The notes: a model not told the origin generated them from the letters alone. DNA of 64,000 bases from Candidatus Alistipes faecigallinarum (GCA_019115605.1 DXDG01000014.1:62001-126000), one strand, 5' to 3'; numbered from the stretch's first letter, positions 16,707 through 25,878 are shown. Program-made: numbers and translations.

Positions 16707-16738
16707 CAAAGATAGCATTTGCCGCGCGCAATGCCAAA
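16707..16738 (-). promoter_or_regulatory. Promoter of the glycosyltransferase-sigma factor operon
   Basis: On the minus strand TTTG (16738-16735), a 20-bp spacer and TATCTTTG (16714-16707) match the Bacteroidetes consensus exactly. The start site should be near 16700, only about 10 nt before the ATG at 16690. Confidence 0.85.
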
Positions 16739-16821
16739 TTTTTTCAGGCTCCCGTACGGCCGGCCGCCGCGTGCGGGCAACTATTTGAAGGGCGAAATAC
16801 CCGAATCCGAAATATTTTCGC

Positions 16822-16829
16822 TACTTTTG
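16822..16829 (+). promoter_or_regulatory. -7 box of the tgt operon promoter
   Basis: TACTTTTG fits TAnnTTTG and lies 9 bp before the ATG at 16839. No good TTTG is present at -33. The leader would be very short or absent. Confidence 0.55.
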
Positions 16830-16838
16830 CTCCGTATT

Positions 16839-17975
16839 ATGAGTATGGATTTTACGCTGCAACACCGCGACCCCGCGTCGCAGGCCCGTGTCGGTACGCT
16901 CCGCACCGACCACGGCGACGTCCCCACGCCGATCTTCATGCCCGTGGGCACGGCGGCCACCGTCAAGGGGCTCTTCCACCGCGACGTGCGCGACGAGGCC
17001 CATGCCCGGATCATCCTGGCCAACACCTACCACCTCTACCTGCGTCCCGGCATGCGGATCCTCGAGGAGGCGGGGGGCGTGCACCGCTTCTCGACCTGGG
17101 AGGGGCCGATGCTCACCGACAGCGGCGGCTTCCAGGTCTTCTCGCTCGCCGCGTGCCGCAAACTCAAGGAGGAGGGGTGCCATTTCCGCTCGCACATCGA
17201 CGGATCGAAGCACCTGTTCACCCCCGAGAGCGTCATCGACACCGAGCGGACGATCGGCGCCGACATCATGATGGCCTTCGACGAGTGCCCCCCGGGCGAC
17301 GCCCCGCGCGAATACGCCGCGCGCTCGCTGGCCCTGACCGAGCGGTGGCTCGACCGCTGCTTTGACCGCTACCGCCAGACGGCGCCCAAATACGGCCACT
17401 ACCAGGCGCTGTTTCCCATCGTGCAGGGGTGCGCCTACGCCGACCTGCGGGCCCGCGCCGCGGAGAATGTCCTGCAGTACGACGCCGACGGATACGCCAT
17501 CGGCGGCCTGGCCGTCGGCGAACCCACGGAGGTGATGTACGCGATGATCGAGGTGGTCAATGCCATCCTCCCCGAGAACCGCCCGCGCTACCTGATGGGC
17601 GTCGGCACGCCGGTCAACATCCTTGAGGGCATCGCCCGCGGCGTCGACATGTTCGACTGCGTGATGCCCACGCGCAACGGCCGCAACGGGCAGCTGTTCA
17701 CCGCCGAGGGGATCATCAACATCCGCAACAAGAAGTGGGAGGACGACTTCTCGCCCATAGACCCCGAGGGCACGGCCTTTGTCGACACCCTCTACTCGAA
17801 GGCCTACCTGCACCACCTGTGCGTCTGCGGCGAGATGCTTGCCGCGGAGATCGCCTCGCTGCACAACATCGCCTTCTACCTGCGGCTCGTCGCGATGGCC
17901 CGCGAGCATATCGCCGCCGGGGACTTCACCCCCTGGAAGCGGCAGATGGTCGAAAAACTCCAAAGACGCCTCTGA
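16839..17975 (+). CDS. tgt: Queuine/preQ1 tRNA-ribosyltransferase
   Basis: Tgt swaps guanine-34 for preQ1 in GUN-anticodon tRNAs during queuosine synthesis. Its 378 aa include TDSGGFQVFSLA (Asp94, general acid/base), the substrate loop GGLAVGE, and the nucleophile motif FDCVMPTRNGRNGQ. The usual C-terminal zinc ligands (CxCxxC before the AYLHHL segment) are absent: the equivalent place reads SPIDPEGTAFVDTLYSKAYLHH. I recall this replacement in other Bacteroidetes Tgt proteins. The ATG at 16839 follows the -7 box; a longer frame from 16719 would lie upstream of it. It is the first gene of a six-gene operon. Confidence 0.95.
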   Translation: MSMDFTLQHRDPASQARVGTLRTDHGDVPTPIFMPVGTAATVKGLFHRDVRDEAHARIILANTYHLYLRPGMRILEEAGGVHRFSTWEGPMLTDSGGFQVFSLAACRKLKEEGCHFRSHIDGSKHLFTPESVIDTERTIGADIMMAFDECPPGDAPREYAARSLALTERWLDRCFDRYRQTAPKYGHYQALFPIVQGCAYADLRARAAENVLQYDADGYAIGGLAVGEPTEVMYAMIEVVNAILPENRPRYLMGVGTPVNILEGIARGVDMFDCVMPTRNGRNGQLFTAEGIINIRNKKWEDDFSPIDPEGTAFVDTLYSKAYLHHLCVCGEMLAAEIASLHNIAFYLRLVAMAREHIAAGDFTPWKRQMVEKLQRRL

Positions 17976-17979
17976 CACC

Positions 17980-19080
17980 ATGAAACGATACTGGCCGGGG
18001 TTCAAGATCTTGGACCGCTACATACTGGGGAAGTTCCTCGCCACCTTCTTCTTCGCCATCGCGATGATCATCGTCATCGTCGTGATCTTCGACTACGTCG
18101 AGAAGGTCGACAACTTCACCGAGTCGCATGCGCCCTTCAAGGGGATCATCTTCACCTACTACCTGAACTTCATCCCCTTCTTCATCAACCAGTTCAGCGG
18201 CCTGTTCACCTTCATCGCCTGCATCTTCTTCACCTCGAAGATGGCCTACCAGACCGAGATCGTCGCCATGCTCTCGGGCGGCATGTCCTTCCGGCGGCTC
18301 ATGTGGCCCTACTTTCTGGGGGCGCTGATCATCGCCACGCTGTCGCTGGGTCTGAACCTCTGGCTCATACCCATCTCGCAGCGCAAGGTCGTGGCCTTCA
18401 AGGAGCAGTACATCGACAAGAAGAAGGGCGCCTTCGACCGCCACATCTACCGGCAGATCGAACCCGGCACCTTCGCCTACATCCGCGGCTACAACGCCTC
18501 CACGCAGCAGGCCTCGTTCTTCGCCCTCGAACACTACGAGGGGGGCTCGATGACCCGCTCGCTCGAGGCCGCCGACATCAAGTTCGACCCCGAGACCAAG
18601 CGCTGGACCGCTCCCCGCTACACGAAGCGGGCCTTCGACTCGCTGGGCATGGAGCACTTCGAGCAGTTCCGCAACCTCGACACGCTCATCAACCTCGAGG
18701 TTACGGAGCTGGGCGAGATCAACGACTTCATCCAGACGATGAACATCTCGCAGCTCAACGAATTCCTCGCGCAGCAGCGCGCCAAGGGCTCCGACTCGAT
18801 CAACATCATCGAGGTCGAGCGCCACGTCCGCTACGCCTACCCCTTCTCGACCTTCATCCTGACGCTCATCGGCGTCTCGCTCTCCTCGCGCAAGGTGCGC
18901 GGCGGAACGGGACTCCACATCGGCATCGGCACGGGTCTCTGTTTCTCGTACATCCTCTTCAACCGCTTCTTCGAGGAGTTTGCCAAGAGCGGCACCCTGC
19001 CCCCCGGGCTGGCCGTGTGGCTGCCGAACATCATCTATATGGGCATCGCCGTATACCTCTACCGCAAGGCCCCGAAATAA
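17980..19080 (+). CDS. LptF/LptG family lipopolysaccharide export permease
   Basis: A 366-aa permease of the YjgP/YjgQ family, part of the LptB2FG complex that extracts LPS from the inner membrane. The N-terminal KILDRYILGKFLATFFFAI (about 9-27) is the family signature. Three membrane helices at the start, a periplasmic beta-jellyroll (about 125-250) and three C-terminal helices, including YPFSTFILTLIGVSLSSRK, follow. It begins 4 bp after the tgt stop, so the two genes are cotranscribed. No partner permease is in the window, and the choice between LptF and LptG cannot be made. Confidence 0.92.
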   Translation: MKRYWPGFKILDRYILGKFLATFFFAIAMIIVIVVIFDYVEKVDNFTESHAPFKGIIFTYYLNFIPFFINQFSGLFTFIACIFFTSKMAYQTEIVAMLSGGMSFRRLMWPYFLGALIIATLSLGLNLWLIPISQRKVVAFKEQYIDKKKGAFDRHIYRQIEPGTFAYIRGYNASTQQASFFALEHYEGGSMTRSLEAADIKFDPETKRWTAPRYTKRAFDSLGMEHFEQFRNLDTLINLEVTELGEINDFIQTMNISQLNEFLAQQRAKGSDSINIIEVERHVRYAYPFSTFILTLIGVSLSSRKVRGGTGLHIGIGTGLCFSYILFNRFFEEFAKSGTLPPGLAVWLPNIIYMGIAVYLYRKAPK

Positions 19081-19093
19081 CCCTACCGTCTCC

Positions 19094-20098
19094 ATGGAAA
19101 AACCGCAGAATCTCCTTTCGCGCCTCCGGCAGCATCCGCTGCTGTGGAACCTGCTGCTCATTGCGGCGATCATCCTCGCGATGGCCGTTGTCGCGCACCT
19201 GGTCATGCAGTTCGGCACGCGCCACGGCGCCCGCCGCACGGTGCCCGACCTCTCGGGCGTGGCGCTCGACGAGGCGCACCGCATCGCCCGGGCCAACGAT
19301 CTGGTGCTGCAGGTCAACGACTCGCTCTTCGTGCCGGCCTACGCCGGGGGCGTCGTCCTCGACCAGCTGCCCGAAGGGGGTGTCGAGGTGAAACCCGGAC
19401 GTACGGTCTACCTGACGATCAACGCCTTCCGCCAGAAGAAGGTCCCCGTTCCCTATGTCGCGGGCCGCTCGCTGCGCCAGGCCAAGAACATGCTCGAAAT
19501 CGCCGGGCTGGAGATCGCCGAACTGGTCTATCGCCCCGACCTGGCCACGAACTACGTCCTCGAGGAGTACTACGACGGCCGCCCCGTCCTTGCATCGAGC
19601 CGCCTGGAGGCCGAGATCGGCTCGGGCGTTACGCTCCATGTCGGCGTTCAGGCGGGCGACAGCATCACCATCGTCCCGCAGGTTGTCGGACTCCCGCTCC
19701 AGCAGGCCAAGGGACGCCTCTGGGAGCTGGGTCTCAACATCGGGCGCATCGACTTTGACGAGGGGATCAATCTCCTCAACCAGAAGGAGGCGCGCGTTTA
19801 CCTCCAGACGCCGGGTGCCGAGCATGCCGCCGTGCTGGGTTCGCGCGTGGCACTGCGCCTGACGCTCGATGCCGCAAAGTGGAGCCGTTCGCAGGCCGAG
19901 GCGCGCAAGCAGGCCGCCGAGGCCGCCGCGGAGCGCATCCGCCTGGAGCGCGAGCGCGACTCGCTGGCCCGCATCGAGGGTGCGGCACGTCCCGGGCAGC
20001 CGGCCGCCGTCGCTCCGGCGACGACTGCCCCGGAGGAGAAACGCCGCGAGGCGCCCCGCCGCCGCGAGCAGCGGGAGGAGGATGAATTTTTCGACTGA
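19094..20098 (+). CDS. Membrane-anchored PASTA-domain protein
   Basis: A 334-aa protein with one N-terminal membrane helix (about 17-41) and three PASTA domains (about 46-115, 116-187 and 190-262), ending in a long charged, Ala/Arg/Glu-rich tail with a likely coiled coil (about 265-334). PASTA modules bind peptidoglycan fragments in kinases and PBPs. Here there is no kinase or transpeptidase domain, as is common in Bacteroidetes, where such proteins are often encoded next to the RluD-type synthase. A cell-wall sensing or division role is a guess. Its TGA overlaps the next ATG (TGATG). Confidence 0.88.
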   Translation: MEKPQNLLSRLRQHPLLWNLLLIAAIILAMAVVAHLVMQFGTRHGARRTVPDLSGVALDEAHRIARANDLVLQVNDSLFVPAYAGGVVLDQLPEGGVEVKPGRTVYLTINAFRQKKVPVPYVAGRSLRQAKNMLEIAGLEIAELVYRPDLATNYVLEEYYDGRPVLASSRLEAEIGSGVTLHVGVQAGDSITIVPQVVGLPLQQAKGRLWELGLNIGRIDFDEGINLLNQKEARVYLQTPGAEHAAVLGSRVALRLTLDAAKWSRSQAEARKQAAEAAAERIRLERERDSLARIEGAARPGQPAAVAPATTAPEEKRREAPRRREQREEDEFFD

Positions 20099-21336
20099 TG
20101 AAGACCCCGCAGCCATACGCCGGGCCGGCATGCGGCCCTGATCCGCACGACGGCGCCCCTGCCGCGGAGACGGCATGCGGCCCTGACCCGCGCGAGGGCA
20201 CCCCTGCCGCCGGGGCGGAGCCTGCCGTGCGGACCGACCTTCCTGCCGACGGCGACGACGGCGAGCTGGAGGACGATGCCGCGGAGGAGTTCGATGCCGC
20301 GGGCGACATGCCGGATGCCGAGGATGACGAGGGCGCGGGGCTCTACGAGCACTTCGCCGTAACGGCCGACAAGGGGCAGACGCCCCTGCGGCTGGACAAG
20401 TTCCTCACCGTGCGCATGGAGCACTGCTCGCGCAACCGCATCCAGGCGGCGGCCGACAGCGGCAACATCCTCGTGAACGGACGCCCCGCGAAGTCGAGCT
20501 ACAAGGTCAAGCCCCTGGACCGCATCCAGATCGTGCTGCCCTATCCGCGTCGCGAGACGGAGCTCGTGGCGGAGAACATCCCGCTTGAGATCCCCTACGA
20601 GGACGACGACCTGCTGATCGTCAACAAACCCGCCGGGATGGTCGTCCACCCCGGGGTGGGCAACTGGAGCGGCACGCTGGTCAACGCCCTGATGTACCAC
20701 CTCAACGCGCAGGGGATCCCGGCCGAAGAGCAGACGCGCGCCGGGCTGGTCCACCGCATCGACAAGAACACCTCGGGGCTGCTCGTCGTGGCGAAGAACG
20801 AACAGGCGCACGCCCGTCTGGCGAAGCAGTTCTTCGACCATACGATCCAGCGCCGCTACGTGGCCCTCGTGTGGGGCAACTTCGACGAGGACGAGGGGAC
20901 CATCACGGGCAACATCGGCCGCAGTCCCCGCGAACGGCAGAAGATGTACGTCTTCGCCGACGGCTCGGACGGCAAGCACGCCGTAACGCACTGGAAGGTG
21001 CTGCGCCGCTTCGGCTACGTGACGCTCGTGGAGTGCCGCCTCGAAACGGGCCGCACGCACCAGATCCGCGTCCACATGGCCTGGATCGGCCACCCGCTCT
21101 TCAACGACGAGCGCTACGGCGGCGACCGCATCCTCAAGGGCACGACCTTCGCCAAGTACCGGCAGTTCGTCGAGAACTGCTTTGCGGTGATGCCCCGCCA
21201 CGCGCTGCATGCGCGGCTGCTGGGCTTCGTCCATCCGACGACGCACCGCGAGATGTGCTTCGAGTGCGACCTCCCGGAGGATTTCCGCGCCCTGCTTGCC
21301 AAGTGGGAGAGCTACGCCATCCGCGAAGAACCCTGA
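20098..21336 (+). CDS. RluD-type 23S rRNA pseudouridine synthase
   Basis: A 412-aa pseudouridine synthase. After an unusual acidic N-terminal extension (1-85), an S4 RNA-binding domain (about 97-155: LRLDKFLTVRMEHCSRNRI) precedes the catalytic domain. This carries the catalytic aspartate motif GLVHRIDKNTSGLLVVAK and the family motifs KPAGMVVHPG and LETGRTHQIRVH. RluD modifies U1911, U1915 and U1917 in helix 69 of 23S rRNA; the exact target here is inferred. The extension contains two 15-residue repeats of the type ACGPDPHDGAPAAET. The start at 20098 is coupled to the PASTA gene; a later start would remove the repeats but break the coupling. Confidence 0.93.
   Translation: MKTPQPYAGPACGPDPHDGAPAAETACGPDPREGTPAAGAEPAVRTDLPADGDDGELEDDAAEEFDAAGDMPDAEDDEGAGLYEHFAVTADKGQTPLRLDKFLTVRMEHCSRNRIQAAADSGNILVNGRPAKSSYKVKPLDRIQIVLPYPRRETELVAENIPLEIPYEDDDLLIVNKPAGMVVHPGVGNWSGTLVNALMYHLNAQGIPAEEQTRAGLVHRIDKNTSGLLVVAKNEQAHARLAKQFFDHTIQRRYVALVWGNFDEDEGTITGNIGRSPRERQKMYVFADGSDGKHAVTHWKVLRRFGYVTLVECRLETGRTHQIRVHMAWIGHPLFNDERYGGDRILKGTTFAKYRQFVENCFAVMPRHALHARLLGFVHPTTHREMCFECDLPEDFRALLAKWESYAIREEP
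20127..20216 (+). repeat. 45-bp tandem repeat in the N-terminal extension of the pseudouridine synthase
   Basis: Two imperfect 45-bp copies (20127-20171 and 20172-20216), each starting GGCATGCGGCCCTGA, encode 15-residue repeats. The frame is kept for any copy number. The repeat lies before the S4 domain and looks dispensable. Confidence 0.8.
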
Positions 21337-21374
21337 TGCCGGGCCCGCGCCCGGCTCCGAAACCGCATACCGCC

Positions 21375-22643
21375 ATGGAAAAATCCTTCAGCACCCCGTC
21401 GCCGCAGGCTGCGGCGTCCCGCTACGACTTCGACCGTCGGATCGAGCGGCACGGCACCGACAGTGTCAAGTACGACGGCCTCGCTGAGACCTACGGCCGC
21501 GGGGACCTCATGCCCCTGTGGGTCGCCGACATGGATTTCGAAACCCCCGACTTCATCCTCGACGCGCTCCGCCGGCGGCTCGAACACCCCGTGCTGGGCT
21601 ATACGCTCGAACCGGCGGACTACCGCCCGGCGATCATCGACTGGATCCGCACGCACCACGGCTGGGAGGTCCGCCCCGAGTGGATCGCCTACATCCCCGG
21701 CATCGTCAAGGGGATCGGCATGGCCGTAAACCGCCTGCTCGCCCCCGACGAGCGGGTCGTCATCCAGCCGCCGGTCTACCACCCCTTCCGCCTGGTGCCC
21801 GAGGGCAACGGCCGCGAGGTGGTCTGCAACCCGCTGCGCGAGCGGCCGGACGGCTCCTACGAGATGGATTTCGAGAATCTCGAACGTGTCGTCGACGCGA
21901 AGTGCCGGATGCTCATCCTCTCGAATCCCCACAACCCCGGCGGCATCGTCTGGGACCGTGCGACGCTCGTCCGCCTGGCCGACTTCTGCGCGGCCCGCGG
22001 CATGATCGTCCTCGCCGACGAGATCCACTGCGACCTGGCGCTCTGGGGCGCGCGCCACATCCCCTTCGCTTCGGTTTCGGAGGCCGCGGCACGCTGCAGC
22101 ATCACCTTCGGCGCCCCGACCAAGACCTTCAACATCGCCGGCGTGGTCAGCTCCTACGCCATCGTCCCCGACGAGACGCTGCGCCGCCGCTTCTTCGCGT
22201 GGCTCGAAGCCAACGAACTCGACGCCCCGAACCTCTTTGCGCCGATCGCCACCATCGCGGCCTTCCGCCACGGCGAGGCGTGGCGCCGCGAGGTTGTCCG
22301 CTACATCGAGGGCAACGTCGAGGAGGTGATCGCCTTCTGCGCCCGCGAGCTGCCCGCCATACGGCCCTTGCGGCCCCGGGCCTCGTACCTCGTGTGGCTC
22401 GACTGCCGCGCCCTCGGCCTCGGGCACGAGGAGCTCGTGCGGCTGTTTGTCGAGCGGGCCGGCCTGGCGCTCAACGACGGCGCGATGTTCGGCAAGGAGG
22501 GCGAGGGCTTCATGCGCCTCAACGTCGGGGCCCCGCGCGCGGTGATCCGCCGCGCCCTCGAACGGCTGCGCGACGCCGTGGCCGCACTTCCCGCCGGCGG
22601 CCGCATGCCCGGGGCGCACGGCAAGGCCCTTACGAACGAATAG
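21375..22643 (+). CDS. MalY/PatB-type PLP aminotransferase (putative C-S beta-lyase)
   Basis: A 422-aa fold-type I PLP enzyme. The family start YDFDRRIERHGTDSVKYDGL is at about residues 16-35, followed by PLWVADMDFETPDFI. The PLP lysine is in FGAPTKTFNIAG, and the substrate-binding segment SNPHNPGGIVWDR and the ADEIHCDL motif are intact. MalY/PatB enzymes cleave cystathionine or cysteine conjugates to release thiol, pyruvate and ammonia; the substrate is inferred from family. An ATG at 21336 (TGATG with the previous stop) would add 13 low-complexity residues. I prefer 21375, which is nearer the start of homology. Confidence 0.88.
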   Translation: MEKSFSTPSPQAAASRYDFDRRIERHGTDSVKYDGLAETYGRGDLMPLWVADMDFETPDFILDALRRRLEHPVLGYTLEPADYRPAIIDWIRTHHGWEVRPEWIAYIPGIVKGIGMAVNRLLAPDERVVIQPPVYHPFRLVPEGNGREVVCNPLRERPDGSYEMDFENLERVVDAKCRMLILSNPHNPGGIVWDRATLVRLADFCAARGMIVLADEIHCDLALWGARHIPFASVSEAAARCSITFGAPTKTFNIAGVVSSYAIVPDETLRRRFFAWLEANELDAPNLFAPIATIAAFRHGEAWRREVVRYIEGNVEEVIAFCARELPAIRPLRPRASYLVWLDCRALGLGHEELVRLFVERAGLALNDGAMFGKEGEGFMRLNVGAPRAVIRRALERLRDAVAALPAGGRMPGAHGKALTNE

Positions 22644-22654
22644 CACCGCACACC

Positions 22655-24532
22655 ATGTTTTTGCCTACAACCCTCCGGGAGGTCCGCGAACGCGGCTGGG
22701 AGCAGCTCGATGTCATCCTCTTCTCGGGCGACGCCTACATCGACCATCCGGCTTTCGGCGCCGCGGTCGTCGGGCGGCTGCTCGAAGCCGAGGGATACCG
22801 CGTGGCGATCGTCCCCCAGCCCAACTGGCGCGACGACCTGCGCGACTTCACCAAGCTGGGCGCCCCGCGCCTCTTCTTCGGCATCACGGCCGGCGCCATG
22901 GATTCGATGGTCAACCACTATACGGCCAACATCCGGCTGCGCCACGACGACGCCTACACCCCCGGCGGCCGTGCGGGATTCCGCCCCGACTACGCCGTGA
23001 CGGTCTATGCGCGGATCCTCAAGCGGCTCTTTCCCCACGTCCCGGTGGTCATCGGCGGCATCGAGGCCTCGCTGCGGCGGCTGACCCACTACGACTACTG
23101 GAGCGACTCGCTCAAACCCTCGGTGCTCGTCGAGTCGGGCGCCGACCTGCTCATCTACGGCATGGGCGAGCGGGTCATCCAGCAGGTGGCCCGCACGCTC
23201 CGCAACGGTTACAACGCCAAGCTGCTGCGCCGCATCCGCCAGGTGGCCTTCCTCGCCGACGGGGAGTATGTCGCGCGCCTCGACCCCGCGCGGACGATCC
23301 GCCTGCACGGATATGAGGAGTGCCTGCGCGACAAGCGGGCCTTCGGCGACAACTTCACCGTCATCGAGACGCAGAGCAACCTGATGGAGCCCGAGGCGAT
23401 GCTGGTCGAGGCCGTGGGCGACCGCTACGTCGTCGTAACGCCCCCGAATGCGGCGCTCACGACCGAGGAGTTGGACCACTCGTTCGACCTTCCCTACGAG
23501 CGGGCGCCCCACCCGCGATACAACGGCCGCGGCGGGATCCCGGCCTGGGAGATGATCAAATTCTCCGTAAACATCCACCGCGGCTGCTTCGGCGGCTGCT
23601 CCTTCTGCACGATCTCGGCCCATCAGGGCAAGTTCGTCCATGCGCGCAGCGAGCGGTCGATCCTCGCCGAGGTCGAGCGCGTGGTGAAGATGCCCGGATT
23701 CAAGGGCTACCTCTCCGACGTCGGGGCTCCGTCGGCCAACATGTACCGCATGGGGGGCCGCGACCGCACGCTCTGCGCGAAGTGCCGCCGCGCGTCGTGC
23801 CTCCACCCGCGCATGTGCCCCAACCTGAACAACGACCACGGCCCGCTGCTGGCCCTCTATGCGAAGATCCGCGCCGTCAAGGGGATCAGGAAGGCCTTTA
23901 TCGGCAGCGGCATCCGCTACGACCTGTTCGACGACAAGCCCTATCTCGAAACCGTCCTCAAATACCACACCTCGGGGCGGCTGAAGGTCGCCCCGGAGCA
24001 CACCGAAGAGGGGGTCCTGCGGCTCATGCGCAAGCCGCCGTTCGCCCTCTTCGAGCGGCTGAATGCCGACTTCCACCGCATCTGCGACCGCGAGGGGCTG
24101 CCCTACCAGCTGATTCCCTACTTCATCTCGTCGCACCCCGGATGCACGGAGCAGGACATGCGCGCCCTGGCCGAAAAGGTGCTCGGAAAGCTCCATTTCA
24201 ACCTCGAACAGGTGCAGGACCTCACCCCCACGCCGATGACCCTCTCGTCGGTGATGTTCTACACGGGCGAGAACCCCTATACGCACGAGAAGGTCTATGT
24301 GGCCCGCACGCAGGAGGAGAAGCGGCGGCAGAAGAGCTATTTCTTCCGAGGACAGGCATCCGGCCGGAGCGGATTGGCGGATCGGAGAGGGCCCGGAACA
24401 GGTGCGGCGCGGGACTTCGGAAAAGCTCCCGGAAAAGGGCCGGGGAAGGGTTTCGGAAAAGCTCCCGGAAAAGGTCCGGTGAAAGCTCCCGGAAAGGGTT
24501 TCGGGAAGGTTCCCGGCACGAAAAAAGGCTGA
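22655..24532 (+). CDS. YgiQ family radical SAM protein
   Basis: A 625-aa radical SAM protein of the YgiQ/UPF0313 family, function unknown. It opens with the family N-terminus (FLPTTLREVRERGWEQLDVI) and a B12-binding-like domain. The 4Fe-4S motif CFGGCSFC is at about residues 311-318. A second cysteine cluster (CAKCRRASCLHPRMC, about 371-385) is typical of the family and may bind a further cluster or zinc. The C-terminus (about 590-625) is a Gly/Lys/Pro-rich tail made of short repeats, probably disordered and possibly RNA-binding. The stop codon lies inside the stem of the operon terminator. Confidence 0.9.
   Translation: MFLPTTLREVRERGWEQLDVILFSGDAYIDHPAFGAAVVGRLLEAEGYRVAIVPQPNWRDDLRDFTKLGAPRLFFGITAGAMDSMVNHYTANIRLRHDDAYTPGGRAGFRPDYAVTVYARILKRLFPHVPVVIGGIEASLRRLTHYDYWSDSLKPSVLVESGADLLIYGMGERVIQQVARTLRNGYNAKLLRRIRQVAFLADGEYVARLDPARTIRLHGYEECLRDKRAFGDNFTVIETQSNLMEPEAMLVEAVGDRYVVVTPPNAALTTEELDHSFDLPYERAPHPRYNGRGGIPAWEMIKFSVNIHRGCFGGCSFCTISAHQGKFVHARSERSILAEVERVVKMPGFKGYLSDVGAPSANMYRMGGRDRTLCAKCRRASCLHPRMCPNLNNDHGPLLALYAKIRAVKGIRKAFIGSGIRYDLFDDKPYLETVLKYHTSGRLKVAPEHTEEGVLRLMRKPPFALFERLNADFHRICDREGLPYQLIPYFISSHPGCTEQDMRALAEKVLGKLHFNLEQVQDLTPTPMTLSSVMFYTGENPYTHEKVYVARTQEEKRRQKSYFFRGQASGRSGLADRRGPGTGAARDFGKAPGKGPGKGFGKAPGKGPVKAPGKGFGKVPGTKKG
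24416..24520 (+). repeat. Short repeats encoding the Gly-Lys-Pro tail of the YgiQ protein
   Basis: Units of the type TTTCGGAAAAGCTCCCGG followed by GGAAAAGG recur at 24416-24450, 24451-24481 and, degenerate, to 24520, encoding FGKAPGKGPGKG-like segments. Slippage here would change tail length. Confidence 0.75.
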
Positions 24533-24553
24533 TCCCGAGGGATCGGCCTTTTT
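24522..24553. terminator. Bidirectional terminator between the ygiQ-type gene and yeiH-type gene
   Basis: GGCTGATCCC pairs with GGGATCGGCC (one G-U) at 24527-24548. A tracts precede and T tracts follow the stem, so it can stop transcription from both convergent genes. Confidence 0.9.
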
Positions 24554-24577
24554 GGTGATTGGTGGATGCGGGGACCG

Positions 24578-25858
24578 TTACGACCACATCGGCTTCAGCA
24601 CGCCGAAGAGCAGCGAGGCGATCACGAACGTCACGACGATGTTGAAGGCCTGGGCCGTGAGGAACGAGCGCAGGATGTTGCGGTTCTCGCGCGAGACGAT
24701 CTCCTTCAGACGCGTGTCGAGGCCGATGCAGACGAAGGCCAGCGAGAAGAAGAGCGTCGAGAGGGTCTTCGCGGCGCCCGTCTCGGCGAGCTTGCCCGCG
24801 GCCGTGGGGACGAAGACGCCACTCGACTGCAGCAGGCTGAAGACCAGCGAGGCGGCCACGAAGCCGAGGATGAACTTCGGGAACTTCTCCCAGACGATGC
24901 CCAGCGAGGGGGCCTGTCCGCCCCGCTCGCCCCGCGTCGAGAGGTAGAGGGCGATGAAGAAGGCCACGACGCCGATCAGCACGTTCTGCGCCGCCTTGAT
25001 GATCACGGCGTGGCTGCTGGCCACCGTGCCGACCATCTCGCTCGAGGCCACGACGCCCGACGTCGTGTCGATCGTGCCGCCGATCCAGGCTCCGGCCACC
25101 TCGCGCGCCACCTCCGGGGCGAACAGGTGCGGGAGGATCAGGTGCGCCAGCCACGGCATGAGGTAGATCATCGGCACGACGATGATGAGCACCAGCGAGA
25201 CGATGTAGGAGAGCTTGCGGTCGTCGCCGCCCGCCACGCGCGCCGCGGTGATGCAGGCCGAGACGCCGCAGATCGAGACGCCGCTCGAGAGGATCATCGC
25301 CGAACGCTCGTCGACCCCCGCGCGGCGCGCCGTGCGGAAGGCGAAGAACCAGACGATGGCCACCACGAGGCACGCCTGGATGAGGCCGAAGATACCCGAC
25401 TTCATGACGTCGCTGATGAGGATCGTCGCACCGAGGCAGACGACGCCGATCTTGATGAAGAACTCACCCTGGATGGCGGGTTTCATCCAGTCGGGGACCC
25501 GCCAGAGGTTGCGTACGAGCAGTCCCAGCAGCACCGAGAAGAAGACCGACTCGAAGCCGTAGTGGGCCACGACGGGGATCTTGGCGACGAGCTGCGCCAC
25601 GAGCGACAGGGCGAAAACCACCGCCAGCGAGGGGATCATCCCCCGTGTGGGGCGGCGCAGCAGGAGGCTCCCGACGTAGAGAACCACCAGCACGAGGGCG
25701 AAGAGCAGCAGGATGTTGTACCAGGCCGTCTCCCCGATGAGCGTCGAGGGGACGTAGGGCAGGTAGTGGGGCGCGAGGGCGGCGAGCAGCAGCAGCGGCA
25801 CGGAGACCCAGACCACGACCCAGTCCTCGGTAAGGAGTTTTTCGAAGCGGTTTTTCAT
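24578..25858 (-). CDS. YeiH family putative sulfate exporter
   Basis: A 426-aa membrane protein with 10-11 predicted helices, of the YeiH/UPF0324 family. The family's conserved stretches are present: ILSSGVSICGVSACITAARV (about 189-208) and the GAWIGGTIDTTSGVVASSEM region (about 248-267). Family members are annotated as sulfate or thiosulfate exporters on limited evidence. It is a single gene, convergent with the upstream operon, and shares its terminator. Confidence 0.88.
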   Translation of the reverse strand: MKNRFEKLLTEDWVVVWVSVPLLLLAALAPHYLPYVPSTLIGETAWYNILLLFALVLVVLYVGSLLLRRPTRGMIPSLAVVFALSLVAQLVAKIPVVAHYGFESVFFSVLLGLLVRNLWRVPDWMKPAIQGEFFIKIGVVCLGATILISDVMKSGIFGLIQACLVVAIVWFFAFRTARRAGVDERSAMILSSGVSICGVSACITAARVAGGDDRKLSYIVSLVLIIVVPMIYLMPWLAHLILPHLFAPEVAREVAGAWIGGTIDTTSGVVASSEMVGTVASSHAVIIKAAQNVLIGVVAFFIALYLSTRGERGGQAPSLGIVWEKFPKFILGFVAASLVFSLLQSSGVFVPTAAGKLAETGAAKTLSTLFFSLAFVCIGLDTRLKEIVSRENRNILRSFLTAQAFNIVVTFVIASLLFGVLKPMWS

Positions 25859-25878
25859 TTTCAGGGGTTATCAATTTA

